DNA of 64,000 nucleotides, taken from the NCBI GenBank assembly GCA_029961685.1, contig JARWKL010000011.1, forward strand, positions 7,194,501-7,258,500. Reading direction: 5' to 3'. Positions 10,519 to 21,589 of this stretch are shown in pieces. Position 1 is the first letter of the stretch, and each line of letters begins with the position of its first letter. The notes under the pieces are model-generated. The model worked only from the letters and a program-made list of their open reading frames with translations. It made no database searches and was not told where the DNA came from. This DNA comes from Aristolochia californica. Taxonomy: Eukaryota > Streptophyta > Magnoliopsida > Piperales > Aristolochiaceae. The position numbers and the translations under genes are program-made.

Positions 10519-12345
10519 GTGACTCTTACGGCGGAGGACTATGCTGCATTTCAAAAAATGAAGTCCTTCATGGAATCATCTATTCCCTCATCATCTACTA
10601 CTGCCACTACTATTGCCTCAGGTATGCTTTCTTCCTCTTCTTCCTCTTCCTCTTGGATCATCGACTCCGGGGCCTCCGAACATCTATCAGGTAACAAACA
10701 CTTGTTGCAGTCCTTATCTCCTTGTTATCCTCATAAATTCGTTACTATTGCTGATGGTACCCAAACCAAGGTCTTAGGCAAATGTTCCTCCTCTCTTACT
10801 TCATCTATTGCCCTTCAAGATGTTTTGTTTGTTCCTCAATTTCCTTTAAATTTGCTCTCGGTTAGTCAATTGACCAAACAATTAAATTGCTCTATCACCT
10901 TCTCACCGTCTTCTTGTGTCTTTCAGGATCTTACTACAAAGCGGGTGATTGGTGGTGGCCACGAAAAGAACGGTTTGTACTATTTCACTCTTCCACCATT
11001 AGCTGCATTATCGTCCACCACATTTGAAGCCCAACTTTTGCACAACCGATTTGGTCATCCGTCTACCCCTTCACTTCGTTCTTTGGATCCATCTTTAAAA
11101 GGATTTTCTAATTTCAGTTGTGAGGTTTGTCAATTAAGTTAACTTGTCAGGAGTACATATTCTCCTCGTCTTACAACTACAAGTACTGCTCCATTTTAGC
11201 TAATATATTCTGATGTATGAGGCCTTTTATGTGTCTCAAATATTTCCCAAGTTAAATATTTTGTCATTTTTGTTGATGATTTTACTCGAGTGACTTGGTT
11301 ATATCTATTTCAAGAGCGTTCCGAAATTCTTCCTTTGTTTAAAAATTTTCATGCTATGGTCTTGACACAATTTGGGAAGAAAATTCAAACCCTTAGATCT
11401 GATAATGCTAAGGAATACATGTCTCATGACTTCAAATCATTTTGTGAGAGTAATGGGCTTATTCTTCAAACATCATGTGCCTATACTCCTCAACAAAATG
11501 GTGTTGCTGAAAGAAAGAATCGTCATCTTCTTGAAGTTGCTCGGGGCCTCCTCTACTCCATGAAGGTGCCCTATTTCTATTGGCCTCATGCTATACTTAC
11601 AACATGGTTTCTAATTAATAGGTTACCTTCATCAGTCCTTCATCATAAAACTCCTTACTTTGTGTTATTTAATGGTTAAGATCATTTTTCTCTTCCTTTG
11701 AAAGTGTTTGGATGTACGTGTTTTGTTCATGTTACATTCCCACATAAAAATAAACTTGAACCTCGGTCTATGAGGCGCATTTTTTTTGGGTAGTCTCGCA
11801 CCCAGAAATGTTATGTCTGTTACAATCCTACCCTTCGGAGGGTGTTTATCTCTAGGGATGTGACTTTCTTTGAGGACACCCCCTTCTACTCCTCCCATGA
11901 TGCTCCTCCAGGATGGACTTGTCCTTCTACTACTCTTTGTCTGCTTGTGCCGTTCAATCTTGAAGTGGAACCATCCCCTGATGCACCGGCCGTACCTTCA
12001 CCTGTGGAGTTGTCGGATCCACCTGAGGTAAGTCCTCCTCCTATGTATGGGCCTGAATTTGATACTCGGCCTATTGCTTTAAGAAAAGAACGTTGCTCTT
12101 GTAGTACTTCACATCCTATCTCAAATTTTATGTCTCACCATCACTTGTCTTCCGAGTGTTTTCAGTTTCTTGCGTCCCTTTCTTCTACTTCCGTTCGGCA
12201 GTCGTATCAGGAGGCCCTGAGACATCCAGGATGGAAGACGGCTATGGATGAAGAAATGCTCACCTTATACGAAAACCAAACCTGGTATTTAACAACACTC
12301 CGAAAGGTAAAAGACCGGTTGGTTGTCGATGGGTTTTTTCGTTGA
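10519..12345 (+). pseudogene. Copia-1 protease and integrase region
   Basis: The frame gives the aspartic protease with its catalytic motif (WIIDSGASEHLSG, near 10653), then the pre-integrase zinc-binding segment (H-x4-H ... CEVC, about 11040-11136) and a TAA at 11140-11142. The integrase core follows: first Asp in FVDDFTR (~11274), second in RSDNAKEY (~11397), Glu in QQNGVAERKNRHLLE (~11505). More stops (for example near 11679 and 11791) break it. The C-terminal part reads into the linker before reverse transcriptase and loses frame near 12315. Confidence 0.9.
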
Positions 12346-13711
12346 AACATAATTCGGATGGATCGGTTGCTCGTCTTAAAGCTCGACTTGTTGCTAAGGG
12401 CTATACTCAGTGCTATGGGATAGATTATGAGTAGACCTTCTCTCCTGTTACAAAATTGAATTCGGTACGCATCATCTTATCTATTGCTGCTAATTCCTCA
12501 TGGCCTGTCTATCAGTTGGATGTTAAAAATGCTTTTTTAAATAGTGATATTAGTGAGAAAATTTATATGGTTCAACCACCTGGTTATGTGGTTGAGGGGG
12601 AGTCAGTATGCCGGTTAAAAAAGTCTTTATATGGGTTTAAGAAGTCCCCTTGGGCTCGGTTTGATAAATTTAGTCAAACACTCCTACGGTTTGGTTTTCA
12701 TAGATGCTCAGTTGATCATTCTGTATATTATAAAGATGCGGTCAAAGGGAAAATATTATTGGCCATATACGTGGATGATATTATCTTAACCGGTGATGAT
12801 GCTTTGAGCATACAAGAGGTGAAGCAGATGATATGTCAGGAATTCAAGACTAAAGACCTTGGTATGCTTAAATATTTTTTGGGTATAGAAGTTATTCAAT
12901 CCAAACATGGGATAATATTGTCTCAAAGAAAATATGTCTTGGATCTCCTTGAAGAAACATGAATGAAGGGTTGTAGACCAGTTGACACACCTATGGATAC
13001 AAATGTAAAATTATGTGCCACAAATGAAGAAGATATTGATATTGGCAAATATCAAAGACTCGTGGGAAAACTGATTTATCTCACGGTAACTAGGCCAGAC
13101 ATATCATATGTTGTAAGTGTGGTGAGTCAATTCATACACAAACCACAAATTACCCACTGGCAGGCTTTAGAGAGAATATACGTTATCTAAAAGGAGCTCC
13201 AGGAAGAGGATTGCTGTATAAAAAACATGGCCACTTCAACATAGAAGGCTTCTTAGATGCAGATTGGGCTGGATCTCATGATGATAGAAAATCTACATCA
13301 AGATATTGTACTATGGTTGGGGGACACTTGGTTACATGGATAAGTAAGAAGCAAAATGTGGTTGCAAGATCTAGCGCCGAAGCAGAATACAGAGCTATGA
13401 CCCATACCGTTAGTGAACTTTTATGGGTCAGGACCCTTCTTACCGAACTAGGTTTTTATAAAAAGGGGTCCATGAATTTGCATTGTGATAATCAAGCAGC
13501 CATTCATATCACTTCAAATCTAGTTTTTCATAAAAGAACTAAACATATTGAGGTGATACGGGAGAAGTTTCAAGCAGGAATAATCTCTCTCAAACATGTG
13601 TCATCTCAAGAGCAAGTAGCTGATATTCTCACTAAACCCGTTACATCTAAAATTCTATCGTTTATATGTGGCAAGCTGGGTATGTATGATGTCTTTTCTC
13701 CTCCAGCTTGA
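12346..13711 (+). pseudogene. Copia-1 reverse transcriptase and RNase H region
   Basis: The frame shifts near 12315, after which ARLKARLVAKGYTQ begins the copia reverse transcriptase. The catalytic YVDD lies in AIYVDDIILTG (~12765). Stops occur at 12432-12434 and 12960-12962, with a further frameshift near 13180. RNase H follows with LDADWAG, SSAEAEYRA and CDNQAAIHI. Where relatives in this window read HIEVDYHFIRE, this copy reads HIEVIRE, so 12 bp including a conserved acidic residue are missing near 13555. The stop codon (TGA 13709-13711) is embedded in the polypurine tract. Confidence 0.9.
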
Positions 13712-13718
13712 GGGGGAG
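13708..13718 (+). other. Copia-1 polypurine tract
   Basis: TTGAGGGGGAG directly before the 3' LTR primes plus-strand synthesis. It overlaps the pol stop codon; the same arrangement occurs in Copia-2 (54403-54413) and in Copia-4 on the minus strand. Confidence 0.9.
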
Positions 13719-14109
13719 TGTTGGAAGATGGGCTCAAGCCCACGAGCTCAAGACAAGAAGCCCACACGTCAAAGGAGTGGCATATGTGTAAAATATGGTA
13801 TTTTCCATAAAGATGGCATAGAAGTGTAAATATGTGTTCCTTTTATGTCTTTTGTTTTATCAAGTTGTAGCCCTAAGGGTAGTGTAAAACTATAAATAAA
13901 GGCATTGGCTAAGAGGTAGGGCATTGAAGCACTCTCCTCTCTTTCCAAAAATTCGTCCAACCCTCATTTTTCTTTTTGATACAACTCTCTTCTCCCTTAA
14001 TCCAAACTCTCTCTTTCCACGTTCTTCTTCTTCTCTTCTCCTTCTCTCTTCTTCTTCTTCTTCTTTCTTGTTAATCTAAAGTTCCTTTCATGAGATCCTA
14101 AATTCTACA
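13719..14109 (+). repeat. Copia-1 3' LTR
   Basis: 391 bp, the same length as the 5' LTR, starting TGTTGGAAGATGGG and ending TTCTACA; followed by the AATCA duplication. Confidence 0.95.
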
Positions 14110-14114
14110 AATCA

Positions 14115-14267
14115 TAAACTAATTACATCAGTGCCATCTTTATGAGATGACTCTTTATTTACCACCATGCTACCACTGTGTGGGCCTATGAGCCTTCTCT
14201 TGGGTCTATGGGTTTGACCCCATCTTCCACATACTTGGACGGGTGGGCTTGGGCCCATCTTCCAACA
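14115..14267 (-). mobile_element. LTR of LARD-like copy E, part 2
   Basis: Continuation of the LTR split by Copia-1. It matches the LTR at 38578-38954 closely (shared TCTATGAGATGACTCTTTA and TTGGGCCCATCTTCC-type blocks). It is followed at 14268 by another polypurine-tract complement (CTCCCCCTCAAG), not by flanking DNA, so this LTR has internal sequence on both sides. Confidence 0.75.
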
Positions 14268-15005
14268 CTCCCCCTCAAGCTGGGGGTGAAAGAACATCAT
14301 AAATGCCCAGCTTGCTAAAAATTGTGTATAGGATCTTCCCTTATAAAATAGTACTCCACCATATCTCCCAAAACATATATCATGTTTGTTGGATGGAGTG
14401 TTCTCATAGCTTGAACCAATTTCAGTCCAGTTTAGAAATCATAAAACTGAATAGGGAGAAAAATACCTGATGAGTTTGACTAATCCAATAGCTGAATTGT
14501 TGAATTTGTTTGTCCTTTTGCATCTATTTTTTGTGTGAGATATTTTGCTTTTTGAGTTTAGAGGTGGATACTGATCAAGTGTGGGTTTGGTTTTCTAAAA
14601 CTCTGAGGTAGAAAATCTTGAGGTGGATGACGTTGAAGGTGGCAACGGTGAAGGTCGAAACAGAGTATGAAGGAATGAAGGAACCAAGCTCGAGAAGGAG
14701 AAGGTGGCAATGTCTGGCAATGGGTGAAGATTTGAAATATGATGAGATGATGGGGTTAGGTCTCGCTTGATGATATCCGCAGGGATGATGGCGTGAAAAT
14801 TGGGCATGGCACTGATGAAAATTGATGGAAGTTGTCGGTGCGGTGGTCGGTGGAGACAATGTTGTGATTGATGCATGGTGATGGCTCGGTTGCTGTTGTT
14901 CTAGAGGTGAGATGGGGGTCAGGCTCGAGATCGGTGAGTGGTGCTGTGTAGGGGTGGGAGAAAGTCCTGCTGCATAGGGTGAAAGTTTTTTTTTTATACA
15001 TTTTT
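14268..15005 (-). mobile_element. Second LARD-like internal remnant plus unassigned sequence
   Basis: 14268-14400 is the typical tract-proximal internal sequence of the LARD-like family (CATCATAAATGCCCAGCTTGC). Beyond about 14480 the sequence is G-rich on this strand (GGTGGATGACGTTGAAGG, GATGATGGGG) and I recognise nothing. The long minus-strand open frames there are Pro/His/Ser-rich low complexity and I do not treat them as genes. Confidence 0.45.
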
Positions 15006-15528
15006 TGTTGAATTTAGGAGCCCATAAATAATATCTCAAGCAAAGTGAGAGAGAGAAGGGAAAAACCAAGAAGGAGAAAGAGTGCTCTCTGGTAGAGGTG
15101 AAACAAGAAGAAAAAGAAGAAGAAGAGGGAAAAGAAGAAGCTCTACACTAGAGAGGGAGGGGAGAAAACTCCTTGCCTTGATGATTTATTATGAATACAA
15201 ACTCCTCTATTTATAGTGGAGGAGTGATAGAATTTTGGTGCACTTTCCTAATATAATTCAACTCAATTTAGAACTTACCCAGATTCTAACTTCCTTAACT
15301 TGACGTGATCTCTTAGCTGGATTTGCCAGCTTGTGTCATATATTGGGTCCCACGTAATCTTTCAGCTCATGTATCAAAATACCAAATCATGGTAGCTTTT
15401 GTATGTCCTACTAGATCTTCAATTTTGCCAACTCATGCCAGCTTGTGCGCTAACTTCTCTTGGCTTCTCATGTCCTCATGGTGGGTCCCACCAACACATG
15501 CAACAATGGTGAGTCCCACATTGTAACA
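15006..15528 (-). repeat. Copia-4 3' LTR
   Basis: 523 bp, reading TGTTGAATTTAGG at the left and CATTGTAACA at the right on the plus strand, in minus orientation. It is related to the Copia-2 LTRs at 44092 and 54414 (TGTTACAATGTGGGA). A TATAAATAG-type box lies in antisense near 15210. The complement of the polypurine tract (CTCCCCCTCAAG) follows at 15529-15540. Confidence 0.85.
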
Positions 15529-15540
15529 CTCCCCCTCAAG

Positions 15541-16325
15541 TTGGGGGTGAGAAAATATCGTAGATGCCCAACTTGCTGTAGATGGTGGACAAAATGTTTT
15601 GAGTGCCTGGTTTGGTGAGAATATCTGCAACCCGGTTCTGAGAAGATATATGCTTGAGAGATAAGATGCCTGCAGTGAAGTTTTCTCAGATGAAGTGACA
15701 ATCTATTTCAATATGCTTTGTTCTCTCATGAAAGACGAGATTCAATGTGATGTGTATTGTGACCTGATTATCACAATAAAGGACCATAGGAGTTTCTTTG
15801 TAGAATCCCAGTTCAGTAAGAAGAGTCCTGATCCATAGGAGTTCACTGATTGTGTGCACCATGGCTCTGTACTCTGCTTCTGCACTAGACTATGCAACTA
15901 CGTTCTGTTTCTTGCTTCTCCATGTAACTAAGTTCCCTCCAACCATCGTACAATATCCAGAAGTAGATTTTCTGTCATCCGGGGATTCGGCCTAATCCGC
16001 ATCTAAGAATTCTTTGATGTTGAAGTGACCATGATTTTTATATAGAATCCCTCTTCTTGGTGCTCCTTTCAGATATCGTAATATCTTTTGTAGTGCTTGC
16101 CAATGACTTAATTGTGGGTTGTGCATATACTGACTTATCACACTGACTACATATGAAATATCCGGCCTTGTCACACAAAGGTAAATAAGTTTTCCCATCG
16201 ATCTTTGATATTTTTCAGTATCTACCTCTTCTCCAGTGGTTGCACATAATTTTGTATTTGGATCCATAGGAGTTTCTGCTGGTATGCATCTTATTATTCC
16301 GGTCTCCTCCAGCAGGTCAAGGACA
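15541..16325 (-). pseudogene. Copia-4 reverse transcriptase end and RNase H
   Basis: Minus-strand copia pol, from VLDLLEETG at the Gypsy-1 junction through KYQRSMGKLIYLCVTRPDISYVV, RYLKGAPRRGILYKNHGH and LDAD, to the RNase H motifs AEAEYRA and CDNQ. It ends with SPPT and a stop beside the polypurine tract. Several stops interrupt the frame (for example after VVA before SSAEAEYRA). The upstream half lies at 22289-25642; Gypsy-1 splits the gene within the codons of KYVLDLLEET. Confidence 0.88.
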
Positions 16326-17215
16326 TGTATTGTAGACTCAATAGCACATCGAGTCACACAACGAAGGAGGCAATAACTCACTGAGTCCATTAGTTATAAT
16401 TATATTTCTTTAAGTAGGATTTATTTTGAATTTTGTAAGGAGTATGGTCGTAGGGGCAATATTGTTATTCTTTTAGCCCTAAAACACTTATGACATCAAT
16501 CCCATTTAAGGGGTAATGAAATAGAGAAAAGGTAAGCATTGAGAATTAGGTTAAATAGGCTTGGGACTCACCTTGACGAGTTCTAGGGTTAGAGATCTCC
16601 CTTGAGGATCTCGAGGTTAGGGTTTCCTCAAAAACCTACGTATTGCTTCATCCTCCATTGATCATCACTCTCATCCATCCTCCATTAACCCATACTGAAC
16701 AAAGGAGAGAGACTTCCTGTCCCTTTCCAAGTTCAAGGAGAGGTTTCAGTCTTCTCTCCATCAACACAACGAAGAGAAGGTTTCCTACCTCTCTTACCGA
16801 GAAAGAGTTGAAGAATTACCTTCCCTACATCACGAGCAACATCAAGCAGGACTCTTTCTAACCTTGAGTCCAACAAGAAGCTGGGAAGGAGCCTTCCCAA
16901 CGTAGGCCAAGGGCTACCCCAAGCTAGGACCACCATCCTAGCACCAGCAACAACAAGAAGAGGGTTGAAACCCTAATTGCCGTGATCAAGAAAAAGGTAA
17001 CCCTTTTCCTATATCATTCACATTAATAGTAATTGGGTTCTTAAGTTATTCCTAGCACTATATTGCATTCATCAAGAGAGAGCTTTGATTACGTGAGAAA
17101 GATCAATCAAAGAAGGGGTTTTATACCACCATTATCGAGTCCAACAACACATCATCAGTGCTGGAGTCTCAAATCCCACGCTGTGCTACTCGATCCATGA
17201 CCCGGGACCATAACA
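16326..17215 (+). repeat. Gypsy-1 5' LTR
   Basis: Contains about 150 bp (approximately 16583-16733) that the 3' LTR lacks; the junction sits at GAGTTC/AAGTTC, consistent with deletion between short repeats in the 3' copy. The last ~55 bp encode the gag N-terminus. Confidence 0.88.
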
Positions 17216-18265
17216 ACGTGGTATCAGAGCAGGGTAACATGGGGGATACATTCAGCAATGAAGAACTTCAAACCATGATGCAAAAGATAGAGGATAGCAT
17301 GGAGGCAACACAACCATTGCTAGGAAAAGTTTGTGGTTTGGAAGTAGAGATGAGGCAAGTCATTAGCATGTTAGCTGAGATGAGGGCAGAAAGGCAGCAG
17401 AGCCCAGAGACGAGGGAGGTGACTCAACCGTATAACAGGAGAGGGGAGTAGTGGCCTTGGCGCACTGCTGTCCAAGGACCACAAAATGGAGGCACAATAC
17501 CAAGGTACACAAAGTTATACTTTCCTACTTATAATGGTTCAGTGGATCCCTTAATTTGGTTGCATAGATTTGAGAATTTTTTTTTGAATCAAGGGACTGC
17601 TGAATGGGATAAGGTGCAACTAGCCTCTTTCCATTTGTTAGATGAAGCCCAGTTATGGGTTCACCAGGATGAAAAAGAGAGACCAGGGCTGGATTGGGGT
17701 AAATTTAAAAATTTATGCACAATCAGATTTGGCCCTCCTACCCACTGCAATCCCCTGGGTGATTTAGTCTAATTGAGACAAACTGGCTCAATTGAACAGT
17801 ATCAAAAATAGTTCCAAGAAAAGTTGGCTCGTGTTGGTGGGGTGGTACGGGTTGACCAGCAGGTCTCATTATTCACAACGGGTCTCACTGAATCTCTGAA
17901 GTTAGAGGTTGAACTCCTTTTCCCTCAGGATTTGGCTTGGGCAATGGAACAACGACAATGGTTGCAGCAATGTAAGCCGGGTTGGCCATGTGAAAGGAAC
18001 ACATCCTCCACTTGGCAAGGGTGCCGCCATAATTCGTCTCTGGGGACAACCCCTACATTATCTTCTCCCAGACACAATCCAAATACAGTTCCTGTTGCTG
18101 ATACACTCCCTAGTAATTCCCCACTGCAATTTATAAAAAAAATTAATAAGTGCGGAGATGGCCGGACGGAGGTCCAAGAATCTATGTTACAACTATGATG
18201 AACTATACTGGGTGGGGCACCAAAGTAAAAGGCTGTTTTGGCTCGAGGAGGAGGAATAAGATAAT
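17158..18265 (+). pseudogene. Gypsy-1 gag region
   Basis: The coding frame begins inside the 5' LTR (an ATG-like position now CTG near 17161; the next ATG is 17198) and reads RCATRSMTRDHNNVVSEQG across the LTR end and the priming site. The retrotransposon-gag capsid segment follows (KLYFPTYNGSVDPLIWLHRFENFF, DWGKFKNLC). Stops at 17449-17451 and 17770-17772 and later frameshifts break it. No zinc knuckle is readable; the decayed segment NLCYNYDELYWVGHQSKR near 18180 may be its remnant. Confidence 0.85.
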
Positions 18266-20560
18266 CCAGAAGTGACGGATGATATTATTGAGGAGGAACC
18301 ACCAGAGATTTCCTTGCACGCTATTACTGGGCAGAAATCTGCCAAAACGATGCAAGTCAGAGCTCAAGTCCTCGACCAGGAATTCGTGGGACTAGTGGAT
18401 TCGGTTAGTACACACAATGTTTTGAGTTTAACAGCCGCACAACACCTTCAATTACAGATCCTCCCTCATTTGACAACCACCGTGTCAGTGGCCAATGGGG
18501 AGAAAGTCCCTAGCTATGGGATCAGTAAGGCGGTGACTTTTCTATTGGCTCTACTTTATTTAATGCTGATTTTTTTGTCATTCCCTTGGCTGGCTTTGAT
18601 ATAGTGTTAAGCATTAAATGGTTGCAAACATTGGAGCCCATTATGTGGGACTTTTCTGCTTTAACTCTGAGCTTTGTTTTGGCCGAAAGTCAAGTGCTCT
18701 TGCAGGACTGTCAGGTGGACAGGGCCCACCTCATCCACACCATCCTCACACAGGAACCGCCTGACAGCACTATTGATGGTCTGGTAGAGAAGTTCTCTGA
18801 CCTCTTCCATGAGCCTTTGGGATTGCCTCCCTTGAGGCATTATGACCACAAGATCTATTTAAAACCAGGTTCTGAGGTGGTGGTAGTGCGTCCGTATCGA
18901 TACCCACACCTTCAGAAGGATGAGATCGAGAGACAATGCCAGGAAATTTTACAACAGGGCCTTCCTAGTCGATCCTTGTTCTCTTCACCCGTCTAACTTG
19001 TGAAGAAACATGATGGGACATGGAGGTTTTGTGTTGATTACAGGGAGTTGAACGCTCAAATTATGAAGGATAAGTTTTCGATTCTGGTAGTGAATGAGCT
19101 CCTGGATGAATTGCATGGGTCGTGGCTATTTGTTAAACTGGACCTCTGGTCTGGATATCATTAGGTCCAGATGCACCCCTCCGAAATTGAGAAGACAACG
19201 TTCCGCACACATCATGGCCTCTTTGAGTTCGTCGTCATGCCGTTCAAGTTCTCGAATGTACCCTCCACGTTTCAAGCTCTGATGAATGAGGTATTTAGCC
19301 CCTATCTTCGGAAATCTGTTCTTGTGTTTTTGGTGATATTCTCATATATAGCAAGTCCGGAGAGGAGCATTTAGAGCATTTAAGGATTGTTTTTGAATTG
19401 TTACGAGCACATCAACTCTATTTAAAACAATCCAAATGTTCTTTTGTGGCTTTGCATGTGGCTTATCTTGGTCACATTATCTCCCATGAGGGGGTCACAA
19501 TTGATCCCGAGAAGATTTAGGTTATTCATGATTGGACACAGCCACAGTCTTGCTCAACTTTACGGGGTTTTTTGGGTCTTGCAGGATACTACCGCAAATT
19601 TATTCAGAATTATGGGCCCTTGGCAGCACCCTTGACCAGTCTCCTCAAGAAGAATTCTTTTCTCTGGAATGAGGAGGCCACACAGTCATTTGAGGCCCTC
19701 AAATCTGCTCTCGCCTCCACCCCTATATTATAATTTCCTAATTTTGATAAATTATTTGTGGTTGTGTGCGACTCTTTTGGTGGGGGCATTGGGGTCGTCT
19801 TACAGGAGCATGCACATCCTATTGCATATTTTAGCAGAAAACTGGCAGTGCGTCATCACAAACTTGTAGCATATGAACAGGAATTGATTGGGTTGGCCAA
19901 GGCTGTCCAACACTGGCGGCCTTATTTATGGGGTTGGGCATTTCTCATCAGCACTGATCACTATAGCCTTAAATTCCTACTGGAACAACGTCTAACAACG
20001 TTGCTACAACAACACTGGATCAATAAGTTGTTGGGTTTTGACTTTTCGGTGGAATACCTTGCGGGGAGATTGAACAAGGTGGCAGATGCCTTGTCCCGGC
20101 ATTTTGAAAATCAGCAGTTGGTCTATTCGCTTAGTCAGCCAAGATTCCTCATCCTTGACTTGGTGAGAGAAGCAAATGCAACTCTTCCTGATCTCGAGGA
20201 GCTACACCGGAAAATTTCTGTGGGGACAATGAAATCGAAGTCGTCCATCCAAGATTCACTTATTTATTACAAACAATGGCTTTTTCTACCCCTACTTCCG
20301 AGTTGATTCCAGCTATTCTCTCTGCCTACCATGACAACACACATGAGGGGATCCAAAAGATGTTGCACAGAATTCGGAGTGACTTTTATTGGCAAGCCAT
20401 GACGACCTCCATTGTGACTTATGTAGCAACTTGTCAGGTCTGCCAATGCAACAAAACCAAGCACTTGAGTCCAGCTGGTCTTCTACAGCCTCTCACCCTT
20501 CTTACCCAGGTTTGGGTTGATATTTCGATGGATTTTTTTGAAGGTCTTCCATAGTCCTCT
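18266..20560 (+). pseudogene. Gypsy-1 protease, reverse transcriptase and RNase H
   Basis: The protease site reads LVDSVSTHNV, so the catalytic DSG is DSV. Reverse transcriptase motifs include [26 protein letters not shown] and FRTHHGLFEFVVMPF. The FxDDIL catalytic box near 19325 is destroyed by a frameshift and reads VFLVIFSY. RNase H (VVCDSFGGGIGVVLQEHAHPIAYFSRKL, broken here only by a frame change) is at 19758-19870, followed by a HHCC zinc finger (H-I-R..CQVCQ, 20340-20450). Stops at 18994-18996, 19163-19165 and elsewhere confirm inactivity. Confidence 0.88.
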
Positions 20561-21589
20561 AACAAATCAGTACTCTTTGTGGTGGTAGACCGGTTCTCCA
20601 AGTACGGCCATTTTATTCCACTAGCTCATCCTTATACAGCTACATGGATCGCACACACTTTCTAGGAGCAGATTGCCCGCTTACATGGAATTTCAGAATT
20701 GATTGTGAGTGATCGAGATGCGATCTTCATGAGCACCTTTTGGCGGTAACTCTTTCGTTTGAGTGGTACTAAATTGAAATTCTCCTCCGCATATCATCCA
20801 CTGAAAGATGGTTCGACCGAGGTGGTTAACCGTACCATCGAGATGTATCTATGGTGCTTGGTGGACGATCATCCAAGACAATGGGTTCAATGGCTACCGT
20901 GGGCCGAGTACTGTTACAACACTTCGCTCCACTCCACATTGCAATCCACTCCTTTCAGGGTTCTATATGGCCGTGATCCCCCTCGCCTTCTCTCGTATAC
21001 TCCAGGGTCCACCCGCGTGGACGCTATTGATTAGGCACTCATGGAACGCGATTTTCTATTATAGAATGCCTATGGAGAGCTCAAGTTTGCATGAAAGCGG
21101 TCTACGAAAGGCCACCGTGAGGTCTCCTACGAGGTAGGAGATTATGTGTGGTTACGGCTCCAACCATACCACCAGCAGTCCCTTGCGGGACCACCATGAC
21201 ATAAGCTCTCACCCAAGTTTTTTTGGCCTTTTCCCGTTCTTCGGCGCGTGGGGCCAGTCGCCTATCAACTCCAATTGCCAGCCACGACCAAGCTTCATGA
21301 TGTGTTTCAAGTCTCCCTCTTGAAACCACATACAAGGTCTCTGCCTACATCTACTCCATTCCTCCCATTGGTTGACAGTGGAGACGTTATTCTTACACCA
21401 GTTGCGGTGTTACACGTACGGTTGATCAATGACCAATGGGAAGTTCTCGTTCAGTGGTCAGATACTGAACCAGAGGCGGTGACATGGGAGCACGTGTACA
21501 TCTTCAAACAGGTCTACCCAGCTTTTGAGCTTGAAGACAAGCTCTTTCTCCAGGGGGAGGCAGATGTTTTGGACTCAATAGCACACTGA
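20500..21589 (+). pseudogene. Gypsy-1 integrase and chromodomain
   Basis: Integrase core: first Asp in VWVDISMDFFEGLP (~20510), second in IVSDRDAIF (~20702), Glu in DGSTEVVNRTIE (~20810), with stops between them. After the core, VGPVAYQLQLP and DVFQVSLLKPH lead to a chromodomain-like end (WEVLVQWSDTEPEAVTWEHV, then PAFELEDKLFLQ). Chromodomains target chromoviruses to heterochromatin. The frame runs to TGA at 21587-21589, about 25 bp inside the 3' LTR. Confidence 0.88.

Larger units (their letters stand above)
8306..14109 (+). mobile_element. Copia-1: complete Ty1/copia LTR retrotransposon
   Basis: Two 391-bp LTRs (8306-8696 and 13719-14109) begin TGTTGGAAG and end TTCTACA. They differ at about 16 sites by eye (~4%). 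The element is bracketed by a perfect 5-bp duplication, AATCA (8301-8305 and 14110-14114). A priming site complementary to initiator tRNA-Met follows the 5' LTR, and a polypurine tract precedes the 3' LTR. Domain order is gag, protease, integrase, reverse transcriptase, RNase H, as in Ty1/copia. The polyprotein is broken by several stops and frameshifts, so it cannot move by itself now. It is inserted in the LTR of LARD-like copy E. Confidence 0.95.

Noticed and set aside
14575..15069. 164-residue minus-strand frame as a protein gene
   Set aside because: Pro/Ser/His-rich, several overlapping frames are open, no domain, and it extends into the Copia-4 LTR.
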